From positions 59,540 through 123,539 of the forward strand of contig CAIVAR010000005.1 in the NCBI GenBank assembly GCA_903904005.1: a stretch of 64,000 bases of DNA, read 5' to 3'. The position numbers and the translations under genes were made by a program. A model generated the notes under the pieces. That model was given only the letters and a program-made list of their open reading frames with translations, was not told the DNA's origin and made no database searches. Shown here in pieces: positions 8,670 through 16,680 of the stretch; within the stretch, counting starts at the first letter, position 1, and every line of letters starts with the position of its first letter. The stretch is from an uncultured Anaeromyxobacter sp. GTDB lineage: Bacteria > Myxococcota > Myxococcia > Myxococcales > Anaeromyxobacteraceae.

Positions 8670-11063
8670 TCACCTTTCGAATTCCACAATCGTCACGGCA
8701 TCCCCGCCCTCGTGCTGGTCGCCCCGGCGAAAGGAGCCGACGTAGGGTGACGCCTTCAAGTGGGTCCGCAGCGAATCCTTGAGTGCACCGGTTCCGTGGC
8801 CGTGCAGGATGAGCGCGTCGACGGCGCCCTCGCCGAAGAGACGGTCGAGGAAGCCGTCGACCTCGCGGAGCAGGTCGTCGACGCGCATCCCCCGCACGTC
8901 GAGCCTTCGTGACCCCAAAGAGAGCGGCGCGGCCCGCGCCCCCTCCGCGGCGCGGAGCCGGTCGTCGCGCGCCCGGGCCAGCGTCGCCCCCTTGGCCTTT
9001 CCCCGCAGTGGAAGCAGGTCCGAGACCGGGCGACGGACCCGGAGCGCGCCGAGTTGGACGAGGGCATCATCGCCCGAGACCTCGAGCACCTCTCCCTCCT
9101 GCCCCAGCGAGGCGACCCGCACCCGGAGCCCCGGCGCCAGCGCTCCGGCGGGAGCTTCCTCGGGGGCGGACGCGGCCCGGGAGACGGCCACGCGCGACGC
9201 CTTCTCCATGGCCGCAGACCATTCCTCGAGCTGCCGGGAGGCCTCGCTCGCCTTCCGAACGGTGGGGGCCGCCTGGAGCTCGGCGAGGAGCCGGCGGACC
9301 TCCTCGCGCGCCGAGTCGACCTCGTCGGCGAGCGACGCGGCCACCCGCGCCCCGGCCTCCTTCTCAGCGCGGAACGCCGACTCCTCCCTTCGCGAGGCCG
9401 CCTCCTCCCGCTCCCGCGCCGCCGCGGCGCCGCGGGAGAGCTCGGCCCGCTGCGCCTCGAGCCGCGCCCGTTCCTCGGAGAGGGCGCGCAGCGCCTCGCC
9501 GAGGGCCCCGCCACGGCCGGAGAGCGAGGCCCGCGCCCGCTCGAGGACCGGCGCGGCCAGGCCGACCCGTCGGGCCACCTCGATGGCCGAGGAGCTTCCC
9601 GGGCTGCCCAGGTGGAGCTGGAAGGTCGGGGCGAGACGCTCGGGATCGAAGCCCACCCGGGCGTTGGCGAAGCGCGGGTCGGAGAGGGCGAGCGCCTTCA
9701 GCTCGTCGAGGTGGGTGGTGACGAGCACCGTCGCACCCCGGTCGAGCAGGTCCTCGAGGATGGCGGCCGCCAGCGCGGCCCCCTCGCGCGGGTCGGTGTC
9801 GGCGGCGATCTCGTCCACGAGCACGAGCGACCCGGGCCCGGCGCCCTCGGCGATGTCGCGGACCGCGGTGAGGTGCGCGGTGAAGGTGGAGAGGTCCCGG
9901 GCCAGGTCGCCGTGCTCCTCCACCGCGGCGCGGATCGACGTGTAGAAGGGGAGGCGGGAACCCTCGCCCGCCGCGATGGGCATCCCGGCCCGCAGGAGGA
10001 GCGCCGAGAGCCCGGTGGCGGTGATGGCCACGGTCTTCCCGCCGCCGTTCGGCCCCGAGACCACGAGCGCCCGCCCCGGAGGCTCGAGCCGGAAGTCGCT
10101 CGCGACGACCTTCTTCTCCTGGAGCACCAGGATGGGGTGGCGCAGGTCGCGCAGCCGGATGCCGTCGCCGGGCGTCACCACCTCGGGGGCGGTGGCGTCC
10201 AGGTCGGACGCGAGCCGGGACTGCCCCTCGAGGAGGTCGAGCGCCGAGAGGACGTCGAGGTCGCGGGAGAGCTCGGCGGAGCGGGCGGTCACTCCCTCGG
10301 AGAGGTCGCGCAGGATCCGCTCCTCCTCCTCGGCGGCCATGGCATTCGCGATGGCGAGCTCGTTGCCCAGTTCCACCATGCCGTCGGGCTCGACGAAGAG
10401 GGTCTGCCCGGACTGGGAGGCGTTGTGGACGATGCCGGGTACGGCCGAGCGGGAGCTCGCCAGCACGGGCAGCACGTAGCGCTCGTTGCGGATGGTGAAG
10501 TACCCGTCGCGCAGGTGGCGGGCCACCACCTCGTCCCCCAGCATGCCCTCGATCCGGGTCTTCATGGCCCGGTGGAGGCCGCGGGCCCGGTCGCGCAGCT
10601 GGGACAGCTCGGGGCTGGCCCGCTCGGAGATCGCGCCGGACGGCTCGATGGCCCGCTCGATCCGGTCGGCCAGCCGCTCGGCGTCCGAGAGTGCCGCGGC
10701 GAGCGACCAGAGGCGCGGAAACTCCCCCTCGCGGGCCGAGAGCACCGCGCGGGTGCGGGCGGCCGACCGGGCCAGGACGGCGACGTCGCGCAGCGCGAGC
10801 GGCTCGAGCACGCCCCCCTTCCCGGCCCGCAGGAGCGCCGCCGCCGGGTCGCCCGGGGCGGCGATGGGCAGCGACGTGCCCGACTCCGAGAGCGTGCGTG
10901 CCTCGGCGAGGCGCAGGAGGGCTTCGCGGACCTCGACGGGGGTGTCGAGGAAGGGGAGGGCGGCCGAGAGCGCCTTGCCGCCCGCTGTCCGGCAGCGCGC
11001 GGCCAGGGCATCGAGGACGAGCGGCCAGCCCAGCTCCTCGAGCGTTCGCGGGTGGGCGCTCAC
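8670..11063 (-). CDS. mutS2: MutS2 family DNA mismatch-like ATPase/nuclease
   Basis: MutS2 proteins bind branched DNA and restrain homologous recombination; in some bacteria they also act on collided ribosomes. At 797 residues this is family length. The N-terminal clamp region starts TLEELGWPLVLDALAARC. The ATPase holds Walker A GPNGGGKT and Walker B SLVLVDEIAADTDP, then a long Ala/Glu/Arg coiled coil (about residues 510-640). The C-terminal Smr domain begins LDVRGMRVDDLLREVDGFL and carries the core motif LHGHGTGALK. I chose the GTG at 11063, which overlaps the stop of the upstream membrane gene (GTGA) and gives the usual MutS2 start. Confidence 0.94.
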   Translation of the reverse strand: MSAHPRTLEELGWPLVLDALAARCRTAGGKALSAALPFLDTPVEVREALLRLAEARTLSESGTSLPIAAPGDPAAALLRAGKGGVLEPLALRDVAVLARSAARTRAVLSAREGEFPRLWSLAAALSDAERLADRIERAIEPSGAISERASPELSQLRDRARGLHRAMKTRIEGMLGDEVVARHLRDGYFTIRNERYVLPVLASSRSAVPGIVHNASQSGQTLFVEPDGMVELGNELAIANAMAAEEEERILRDLSEGVTARSAELSRDLDVLSALDLLEGQSRLASDLDATAPEVVTPGDGIRLRDLRHPILVLQEKKVVASDFRLEPPGRALVVSGPNGGGKTVAITATGLSALLLRAGMPIAAGEGSRLPFYTSIRAAVEEHGDLARDLSTFTAHLTAVRDIAEGAGPGSLVLVDEIAADTDPREGAALAAAILEDLLDRGATVLVTTHLDELKALALSDPRFANARVGFDPERLAPTFQLHLGSPGSSSAIEVARRVGLAAPVLERARASLSGRGGALGEALRALSEERARLEAQRAELSRGAAAAREREEAASRREESAFRAEKEAGARVAASLADEVDSAREEVRRLLAELQAAPTVRKASEASRQLEEWSAAMEKASRVAVSRAASAPEEAPAGALAPGLRVRVASLGQEGEVLEVSGDDALVQLGALRVRRPVSDLLPLRGKAKGATLARARDDRLRAAEGARAAPLSLGSRRLDVRGMRVDDLLREVDGFLDRLFGEGAVDALILHGHGTGALKDSLRTHLKASPYVGSFRRGDQHEGGDAVTIVEFER

Positions 11064-11488
11064 CGCGCCCCCGCGCCGAGCCCCTGCTGCCGGACGAGCA
11101 GTCCGGCCACGACGAGGCTCCGGGGAATCCCCCCGGCGAGCGAGGCCGCGACGACGCCACCGGGCGCGTCGAGCCACACCCAGGCGAGCAGCCCCTCGGA
11201 GAGCATCCAGAAGCCGAGGAGCCAGGCCGAGAGGCGCAGCACCCGCCCCGGCGTGCCGGGCGGGACGAGCGAGAGGCAGAGCAGCGCGATGGAGGCGAGC
11301 ACCGCGGAGGTCACCGGGGCGAGGACCGTGGGCGAGACCATGTCCCGGATCGCCTCGGGCATGTGGGCGTGGAGCAGGTGCGGGGGCGTGAGGAACGGCA
11401 CGATCCGGCCGAGGAGGTCGAAGAGGAGGTTCTCCCCCCACGCCCCGAGGAAGAGGATGACCCCTCCCGATCTCCATCCGCTCGCCAT
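11060..11488 (-). CDS. Small integral membrane protein, unknown function
   Basis: 142 residues with about four hydrophobic segments (VILFLGAWGENLLFDLLG, VLASIALLCLSLV, LSAWLLGFWMLSEGLLAWVW, AASLAGGIPRSLVVAGLLV). I do not recognise the family. The ATG at 11488 is preceded by a GGGAGGAG about 10 bases upstream; a further in-frame start upstream would add an unlikely Pro/Ala-rich leader. The stop overlaps the mutS2 start (GTGA), so the two are probably translated together. Confidence 0.7.
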   Translation of the reverse strand: MASGWRSGGVILFLGAWGENLLFDLLGRIVPFLTPPHLLHAHMPEAIRDMVSPTVLAPVTSAVLASIALLCLSLVPPGTPGRVLRLSAWLLGFWMLSEGLLAWVWLDAPGGVVAASLAGGIPRSLVVAGLLVRQQGLGAGAR

Positions 11489-11568
11489 GTTCCCCACCGC
11501 TCCTCCCGAGGCGCGGGAGTTTGCCACAGGTGGCCTCGCCGGGGGCAAGGACGGGTAGGATGTCCTTC

Positions 11569-12765
11569 ATGGGGAAGAGGCCTGCCGGGGTGCTCCCCGG
11601 GCTCGAGGTGCTGGCGCGACGCCGGTTCGCGCCGCTGCGCGGTCTGCGCGTCGGGCTCGTCTGCAACCCCACCGCCGTCGATCGCCGGCTCCGCCATGCG
11701 GCCGACCTTCTCGCGGCGGCGCCCGGGGTCCGGCTCACCGCGCTCTTCGGGCCGGAGCACGGCGTCCGCGGCGACGTGCAGTACATGGCCAGGGTGGACG
11801 ACGGGCGGGACCCGGCCACCGGCCTCCCGGTCCACTCCCTGTACGGGGCTGCGCCGGAGTCGCTCCGGCCGGGTCCGTCGCTCCTCGCCGGGCTCGACGC
11901 GCTGGTCTTCGACGTCCAGGACGTGGGATCGCGCTACTACACCTACCAGGCGACGATGATGCTCTGCATGGAGGCGGCCGCCGCCGCACGCCTGCGCTTC
12001 GTGGTGCTCGACCGGCCCAACCCGATCGGCGGCACGCAGATCGAGGGGCCGGCGCTGCGCCCCGGGTTCGAGAGCTTCTGCGGCCTCCACGACCTCGCGG
12101 TTCGCCACGGGATGACCGTCGGCGAGCTGGCCGCGCTCTTCCGGGAGGAGCGCCGGCTCGACCTCGACCTCGAGGTCGTCCCCTGCGAGGGCTGGCGGCG
12201 CCGCCGGCCGTTCGAGGCGACCGGGCTGCCCTGGGTCTTCCCGTCGCCCAACATGCCGACCCCCGACACGGCGCTCGTCTACCCGGGGATGTGCCTCCTC
12301 GAGGGGACGAACCTCTCCGAGGGGCGGGGCACGACCCGCCCGTTCCACCTCCTCGGGGCGCCCTGGCTCGACGGCCGGCAGCTGGCCCACGACCTCGACG
12401 CGGAACGGCTGCCGGGCGTCCGGTTCCGCCCGGTCGGCTTCACGCCCACCTGGGACAAGCACGCGGGCAAGCCCTGCCACGGGGTGGAGCTCCACGTGCA
12501 CGACCTGGAGGCCTTCCGCCCCTTCCGCACCGGCCTCGCCTGCGTTGCCGTGGCGCGGGCCCAGGACCCGGACCGCTTCGCCTGGCGAGAGGAGGCCTAC
12601 GAGTTCGTCTCCGGGGTGCCGGCCTTCGACCTGCTCTGCGGTTCCGACCGGGAGCGGCGCGCCATCGAGGCCGGCGACGGCTGGCGCGAGATGACCCGTG
12701 CCTTCGCCGGGGAGGAGCGCGCCTTCGCCCGCCGGCGGCGCCGGTTCCTCCGCTACGCCGACTGA
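11569..12765 (+). CDS. DUF1343 protein, NamZ-type exo-N-acetylmuramidase
   Basis: 398 residues, with the motifs of the DUF1343/YbbC family, which includes Bacillus subtilis NamZ (glycoside hydrolase 171), an exo-enzyme that releases MurNAc from peptidoglycan fragments. Visible motifs are FGPEHGVRG, FDVQDVGSRYYTY, DRPNPIGG, SPNMPTPDTALVYPG and EGTNLSEGRGTTRPF. No signal peptide is seen, so it may act on imported wall fragments. Two ATGs compete, 11560 and 11569. I prefer 11569, which has a TAGGAT box 7 bases upstream. nadD follows 14 bases after the stop. Confidence 0.85.
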   Translation: MGKRPAGVLPGLEVLARRRFAPLRGLRVGLVCNPTAVDRRLRHAADLLAAAPGVRLTALFGPEHGVRGDVQYMARVDDGRDPATGLPVHSLYGAAPESLRPGPSLLAGLDALVFDVQDVGSRYYTYQATMMLCMEAAAAARLRFVVLDRPNPIGGTQIEGPALRPGFESFCGLHDLAVRHGMTVGELAALFREERRLDLDLEVVPCEGWRRRRPFEATGLPWVFPSPNMPTPDTALVYPGMCLLEGTNLSEGRGTTRPFHLLGAPWLDGRQLAHDLDAERLPGVRFRPVGFTPTWDKHAGKPCHGVELHVHDLEAFRPFRTGLACVAVARAQDPDRFAWREEAYEFVSGVPAFDLLCGSDRERRAIEAGDGWREMTRAFAGEERAFARRRRRFLRYAD

Positions 12766-12779
12766 GGCAGGATGGCCCC

Positions 12780-13334
12780 ATGAGACCCACCGCGATCCTG
12801 GGCGGCTCGTTCAACCCGCCGCACGTCGCCCATGTCATGGCGGCCTACTGGACCCTCGCCACCCAGGGGGTGAGCGAGGTGTGGATGCTCCCCAGCTTCC
12901 GTCACCCCTTCGGCAAGACGCTCGCGCCCTTCGAGGACCGGGTGCGCATGTGCGAGCTCGCGGCCGCGCCCGTCCGCGGGCTGCACGTGTGCACCGCCGA
13001 GGCCGATCTGGCCGACGACCCGCTGGTGGGGAAGACCGCGCGCACGCTCGAGTACCTGGTGGAGAAGCACCCCGACCGGACCTTCACGCTGGTGGTGGGG
13101 GCCGACATCGTCGCCGACACGCCCAAGTGGTACCGCTTCGACCGGGTACGGGAACTGGCCCGGGTGCTCGTGGTGGGGCGGGCCGGGGAGACGGGCTTCG
13201 CCGACGGCCCGGCGCTCCCCGACGTGTCGTCCACCGAGGTGCGGGACCGGCTCCTGCGGGGCCAGGACGTGTCGTCGCTCCTGCCGACGCGCGTGCTCGC
13301 GTACGTGCGGGAGCACGGGCTTTACGTGGAGTGA
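12780..13334 (+). CDS. nadD: Nicotinate-nucleotide adenylyltransferase
   Basis: Transfers AMP from ATP to nicotinate mononucleotide in NAD synthesis. 184 residues, near the family norm. It starts MRPTAILGGSFNPPHVAH, holding the (G/S)xFxPxHxxH nucleotidyltransferase motif, and has the C-terminal SSTEVRDRL (ISSTxxR motif). FTLVVGADIVADTPKWYRFD matches the substrate-binding region. An ATG 8 bases earlier is followed at once by a stop, so 12780 is the only sensible start. It is convergent with the Clp gene (16 bases between stops). A second NAD gene, nadC, lies at 22656. Confidence 0.93.
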   Translation: MRPTAILGGSFNPPHVAHVMAAYWTLATQGVSEVWMLPSFRHPFGKTLAPFEDRVRMCELAAAPVRGLHVCTAEADLADDPLVGKTARTLEYLVEKHPDRTFTLVVGADIVADTPKWYRFDRVRELARVLVVGRAGETGFADGPALPDVSSTEVRDRLLRGQDVSSLLPTRVLAYVREHGLYVE

Positions 13335-13350
13335 ACGAGGAGGGAGAGCG

Positions 13351-15762
13351 TCAGCCGATGCGCCGGAAGGCCAGCGCGCCGGACTCGACCGCCACCTCGA
13401 GCTCGTCGCCGGGCACCAGCTCGCCGGCCAGGATGCGCTCGGCGATGGGGCCCTCGACCAGACGCTGCACCGCCCCGCGCATCGGGCGGGCACCCAGCGC
13501 CGGGTCGAAGCCGCCGTTCCGGAGCAGGTGCTCGACCACGTCGTCGCCGGCGAAGTAGCGGATCCGCCGCTCGGCGGCGAGCCGCTCGGAGGACTGCCGG
13601 AGGAGCAGCGCGGCCACGTGGGCCAGGTCGTCCCGCGTGAGGGCCGGGAAGACGAGCCGCTCGTCGAGCCGGTTCCAGAGTTCGGGGGGGAGCGCCGCGC
13701 GCGCCGCCTGGCTGGCCCGGTCCTCGCGGGTGGGTCCCGGCTCCGCGCCGGCGAAGCCCATCACGCCGGAGGCGGTCCGGGTGGCCTCGAAGCCGCCCAG
13801 GTTGGTGGTGAGGACGACCACCGTGGAGGAGAAGTCGACCTGCCGTCCCCGCCCGTCGGTGAGCCGTCCCTCCTCCAGAACTTGGAGGAGGAGCAGCAGC
13901 ACGTCGCGGTGCGCCTTGTCGATCTCGTCGAGCACCACCACGCTGGCGGGGCGGCGCCGGACGGCGTCGGTGAGCTGCCCGCCCTCGCCGTACCCGACGT
14001 AGCCCGGTGCCGCGCCGACGAGGCGCGCCACGCCGGTGGGCTCGCTGCACTCGCTCATGTCGAGCCGGACGAGCGCCTGGTCGCTGCCGAAGAGGGCGTC
14101 GGCCAGCGCGCGGGCGAGCTCCGTCTTGCCCACGCCGGTGGGGCCGAGGAAGAGGAAGCTCCCCATCGGCCGGCGGGAGGCGAACCCGGCGTAGTTCCGC
14201 CGCAGCACGCGGGCCACGCGGGCGATGGTCTCCGGATGGCCGACGATACGCTGGGCGAGCGCGTCCTCGAGGCCGAGCAACCGGTCGCGGTCGCCGGAGA
14301 GGAGGCGCGACTCGGGGATGCCGGCCATCTGGGCCACCACCCGTGCCACGTCGGCCGCGCAGACCTCGGTCGCGCCCTGCCTCCGGGCCCGCGAGCCGGC
14401 CAGATCCATGGCCGCCACCGCCTTGTCGGGGAGGAACCGATCGCGGACGTAGCGGGAGGTGAGCGCCGCGGCCGCCTCGACCGCCTCGGGAGCGAAGTGG
14501 ACCTGGTGGTGCGCCTCGTAGCGCGGGAGGATCCCCTGGAGGATGCGGAGCGTGTCGGGCACCGACGGCTCGCGGACCAGGACCGGCGTGAAGCGGCGCT
14601 CCAGCGCCGGATCCTTCTCGATGTGCTTGCGGTACTCGTCGTGGGTGGTGGCGCCGATGCAGGGGAACTCGCCGCGGGCCAGCCCGGCCTTGAGCTCGTT
14701 GGCCGCGTCCTGCGGCCCCTCGCCGGTTGACCCGGCGCCCATGACGGTGTGCACCTCGTCGATGAAGACGACGACGCGCCCCTCGGCGCGCCGGACCTCG
14801 TCCTGGATCCCGCGCAGCTTCTCGGAGAAGGAGCCACGCAGCTGGGTGCCCGAGAGCACGCTCGCCATGTCGAGCTCGACGACCACGCGCGGCGAGGCCT
14901 GGGCGAGCAGGCGCTGCGCCACCCCCTCGACGATGGCGGTCTTCCCCACGCCGGCCTCGCCGACGAGCAGCGGGTTGTTGGTGCGCCGCTTCCCGAGCAC
15001 GTCGAGGGTCTGCTCCACCTCGACCTCCCGGCCCACGAGCGGGTCGAGCCGGCCGGCGGCGGCGAGCTCGGTCAGGTTCCTCCCCAGCTGGGAGAGCCAG
15101 GGGAAGTCGGTGGGGTCGAGCGTGTGCGCGGAGCGGGCCCGGGCCGGCGCCATGGAGGGCGCGCCGGTCGAGGCGGGCGTGGCGCGTGCGGCGGGTCGCG
15201 GGGAGAGGTCGAGGACGCCGGACTCCGGCTCGTCGTCGTCGATGGGCTCCCCCTCGAGGTCCTGCTCCACCGGGGCGGGCCGCTGCGGGCCGGGGGAACG
15301 GCGCGCCATCGGCGCCGGCGCGCGGGTGGCCGGCTGGGGCACGCGCCGGAGCCGGCGGGGCATGCCCGCCGTGTAGTAGGAGAGGGCGACGTTGCGGAGC
15401 GCCGCGAGCTCGAGCCCGCAGGCGGCGAGCAGCTGGTGGGCCGAGCAGTGGCGCACCCGGGTCATGGCGATGAGGAGGTGGATGCAGTCGGTCTCGTCGG
15501 CCCGGAGCCCCTCGGCCACCTGCCGGGCCCGCTCGCGCAGGTCGCGCTCGAGCCCCTCCGGCTCCTCCGGCGCTCCCGGCATCGCGAGCAGGATCCGGTC
15601 CTCGTCGACGCCACGCTCCCGGAGCAGCATCTCTGCCCGGTTGGGGACCACGAAGAAGGCCAGCAGGAGGTGGGCGCTGGTGAGGCGCTGGTTGACGTTC
15701 CGCGCGATGTCGCCAGCCTCCGCGAGGACCTGGGCGAACTCCATCGACTCGATGACGGCCAT
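13351..15762 (-). CDS. ClpA/ClpC-type AAA+ unfoldase with atypical first pore loop
   Basis: Double-ring Hsp100 ATPase, 803 residues. A double Clp N-domain (about 1-135) is followed by a Pro/Ala/Arg-rich linker (about 138-215). AAA1 has Walker A GEAGVGKT (268-275) and Walker B VVVFIDEVH; AAA2 has GPTGVGKT and VVVLDEIDKAH. There is no M-domain, so it is ClpA-like in layout rather than ClpB or ClpC. GVMGFAG in the second ring sits where ClpP-binding loops (IGF/VGF-like) occur. The AAA1 pore loop reads GTQLRG (305-310), with Leu where GTKYRG proteins have the substrate-gripping Tyr; the AAA2 loop GYVGYG is normal. No clpP or clpS gene is in the window. Confidence 0.88.
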   Translation of the reverse strand: MAVIESMEFAQVLAEAGDIARNVNQRLTSAHLLLAFFVVPNRAEMLLRERGVDEDRILLAMPGAPEEPEGLERDLRERARQVAEGLRADETDCIHLLIAMTRVRHCSAHQLLAACGLELAALRNVALSYYTAGMPRRLRRVPQPATRAPAPMARRSPGPQRPAPVEQDLEGEPIDDDEPESGVLDLSPRPAARATPASTGAPSMAPARARSAHTLDPTDFPWLSQLGRNLTELAAAGRLDPLVGREVEVEQTLDVLGKRRTNNPLLVGEAGVGKTAIVEGVAQRLLAQASPRVVVELDMASVLSGTQLRGSFSEKLRGIQDEVRRAEGRVVVFIDEVHTVMGAGSTGEGPQDAANELKAGLARGEFPCIGATTHDEYRKHIEKDPALERRFTPVLVREPSVPDTLRILQGILPRYEAHHQVHFAPEAVEAAAALTSRYVRDRFLPDKAVAAMDLAGSRARRQGATEVCAADVARVVAQMAGIPESRLLSGDRDRLLGLEDALAQRIVGHPETIARVARVLRRNYAGFASRRPMGSFLFLGPTGVGKTELARALADALFGSDQALVRLDMSECSEPTGVARLVGAAPGYVGYGEGGQLTDAVRRRPASVVVLDEIDKAHRDVLLLLLQVLEEGRLTDGRGRQVDFSSTVVVLTTNLGGFEATRTASGVMGFAGAEPGPTREDRASQAARAALPPELWNRLDERLVFPALTRDDLAHVAALLLRQSSERLAAERRIRYFAGDDVVEHLLRNGGFDPALGARPMRGAVQRLVEGPIAERILAGELVPGDELEVAVESGALAFRRIG

Positions 15763-15770
15763 TGGCCTGC

Positions 15771-15799
15771 ACGATGCGATATCGACCGGATCCGGTCAA
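15771..15799 (-). promoter_or_regulatory. Clp-gene promoter candidate overlapped by a palindromic operator
   Basis: On the minus strand TTGACC (15799-15794) is followed after 17 bases by CATCGT, and 8 bases later by the ATG at 15762. The -35 box runs into a perfect 14-bp palindrome, GACCGGATCCGGTC (15784-15797), the shape of a repressor site. Confidence 0.5.
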
Positions 15800-15834
15800 T
15801 TATTCATCTGATCCCGCGCCTCCGGGCGGGTCGA

Positions 15835-16680
15835 TCAGTCGAGCCCGAGGTCGCGGAGCTGGTCCTCGTCGAGTCCCAGGAAGTGGCCGACCTCGTGGAG
15901 GAGGGTGATCCGGATCTCGTCCACGAGCTCGTCCGCGTCCCGGGCCATCCGCTCCAGGTTCCTCTGGAAGAGGGCGATGGAGGAGGGGAAGTGGCTCCAG
16001 GGGTCCATCGAGGCCTTGTCGCCGAGCGGCGACCCCCGGAAGATCCCCAGGATGGAGGGCGAGTGGGGTGGCTCGGAGGCGAGGAGTTCCTCGGGCCCCG
16101 GGAGGTCCTCCACCGTCACGGCGACGTTCGCCAGCCAGCGTCGGACCGGTTCCGGGAGCTCGGCGAGCGCCTGCTCCACCACCGCCTCGAACGCGTCCGG
16201 GGAGAGGGTGACCGGGGCGGGGAAGTCGTCGGGGGCGATCTCCCGCGCCCGCCCGAGGTGGCGCTCCGCCGCCGCCGCCCGCCCCAGCCGCTCGAGGGAG
16301 AGGCCGAGCAGCCAGTGGGCCCCCGCGTCGCCGGGGTCCGCCTCCAGGACGCGGGCGAGGATCGCCGCCGCCTCCTCGAAGCGGGAGAGCTCGTGGAGGG
16401 CGGTCGCTTCCTCGACCTGGACGTCGAGGTCGTCCGGGAAGGCCCGGGCCCCGCGGGTGATGCAGGCGAGTGCGGTGCGGGAGTCGCCGAGCGCGAGCCG
16501 CGACTGCCCCTCGGCGATGGCCAGGCGGGCCTGGAGTTCCTCGTCGTCGCCTCGCCCGGCCAGGCGGGCGCCCTCGACGGCCAGCTCGAGCGCCCGCTCC
16601 GGATCCCCCCCGTCGAGCGCGTCGAGCGCCTGGTCGAGCAGGGTCTCCGCGGCGAGGCTCCTCTCCACCGTCGGCCTCAC
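15835..16680 (-). CDS. TPR protein with C-terminal zincin-like metallopeptidase domain
   Basis: 281 residues. The N-terminal 170 or so hold tetratricopeptide-type helices (for example DPERALELAVEGARLA, AAILARVLEADPGDAGAHWLLGLSLERLG). The C-terminal third matches the PF06262-type minimal zincin: SILGIFRGSPLGDK, then HEVGHFLGLDEDQLRDLGLD at the very end, an HExxHxxGxxD zinc site. The start is the GTG at 16680, which overlaps the stop of the receiver-GGDEF gene (GTGA), so the two are probably translated together. Substrate unknown; TPR helices may recruit it. The Clp gene follows 72 bases downstream. Confidence 0.83.
   Translation of the reverse strand: MRPTVERSLAAETLLDQALDALDGGDPERALELAVEGARLAGRGDDEELQARLAIAEGQSRLALGDSRTALACITRGARAFPDDLDVQVEEATALHELSRFEEAAAILARVLEADPGDAGAHWLLGLSLERLGRAAAAERHLGRAREIAPDDFPAPVTLSPDAFEAVVEQALAELPEPVRRWLANVAVTVEDLPGPEELLASEPPHSPSILGIFRGSPLGDKASMDPWSHFPSSIALFQRNLERMARDADELVDEIRITLLHEVGHFLGLDEDQLRDLGLD

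Noticed and set aside
9054..11558. Open frame of over 800 codons opposite mutS2
   Set aside because: It is antisense to a well-matched MutS2, is rich in Arg, Gly and Glu without known motifs, and is the usual result of GC-rich third codon positions.
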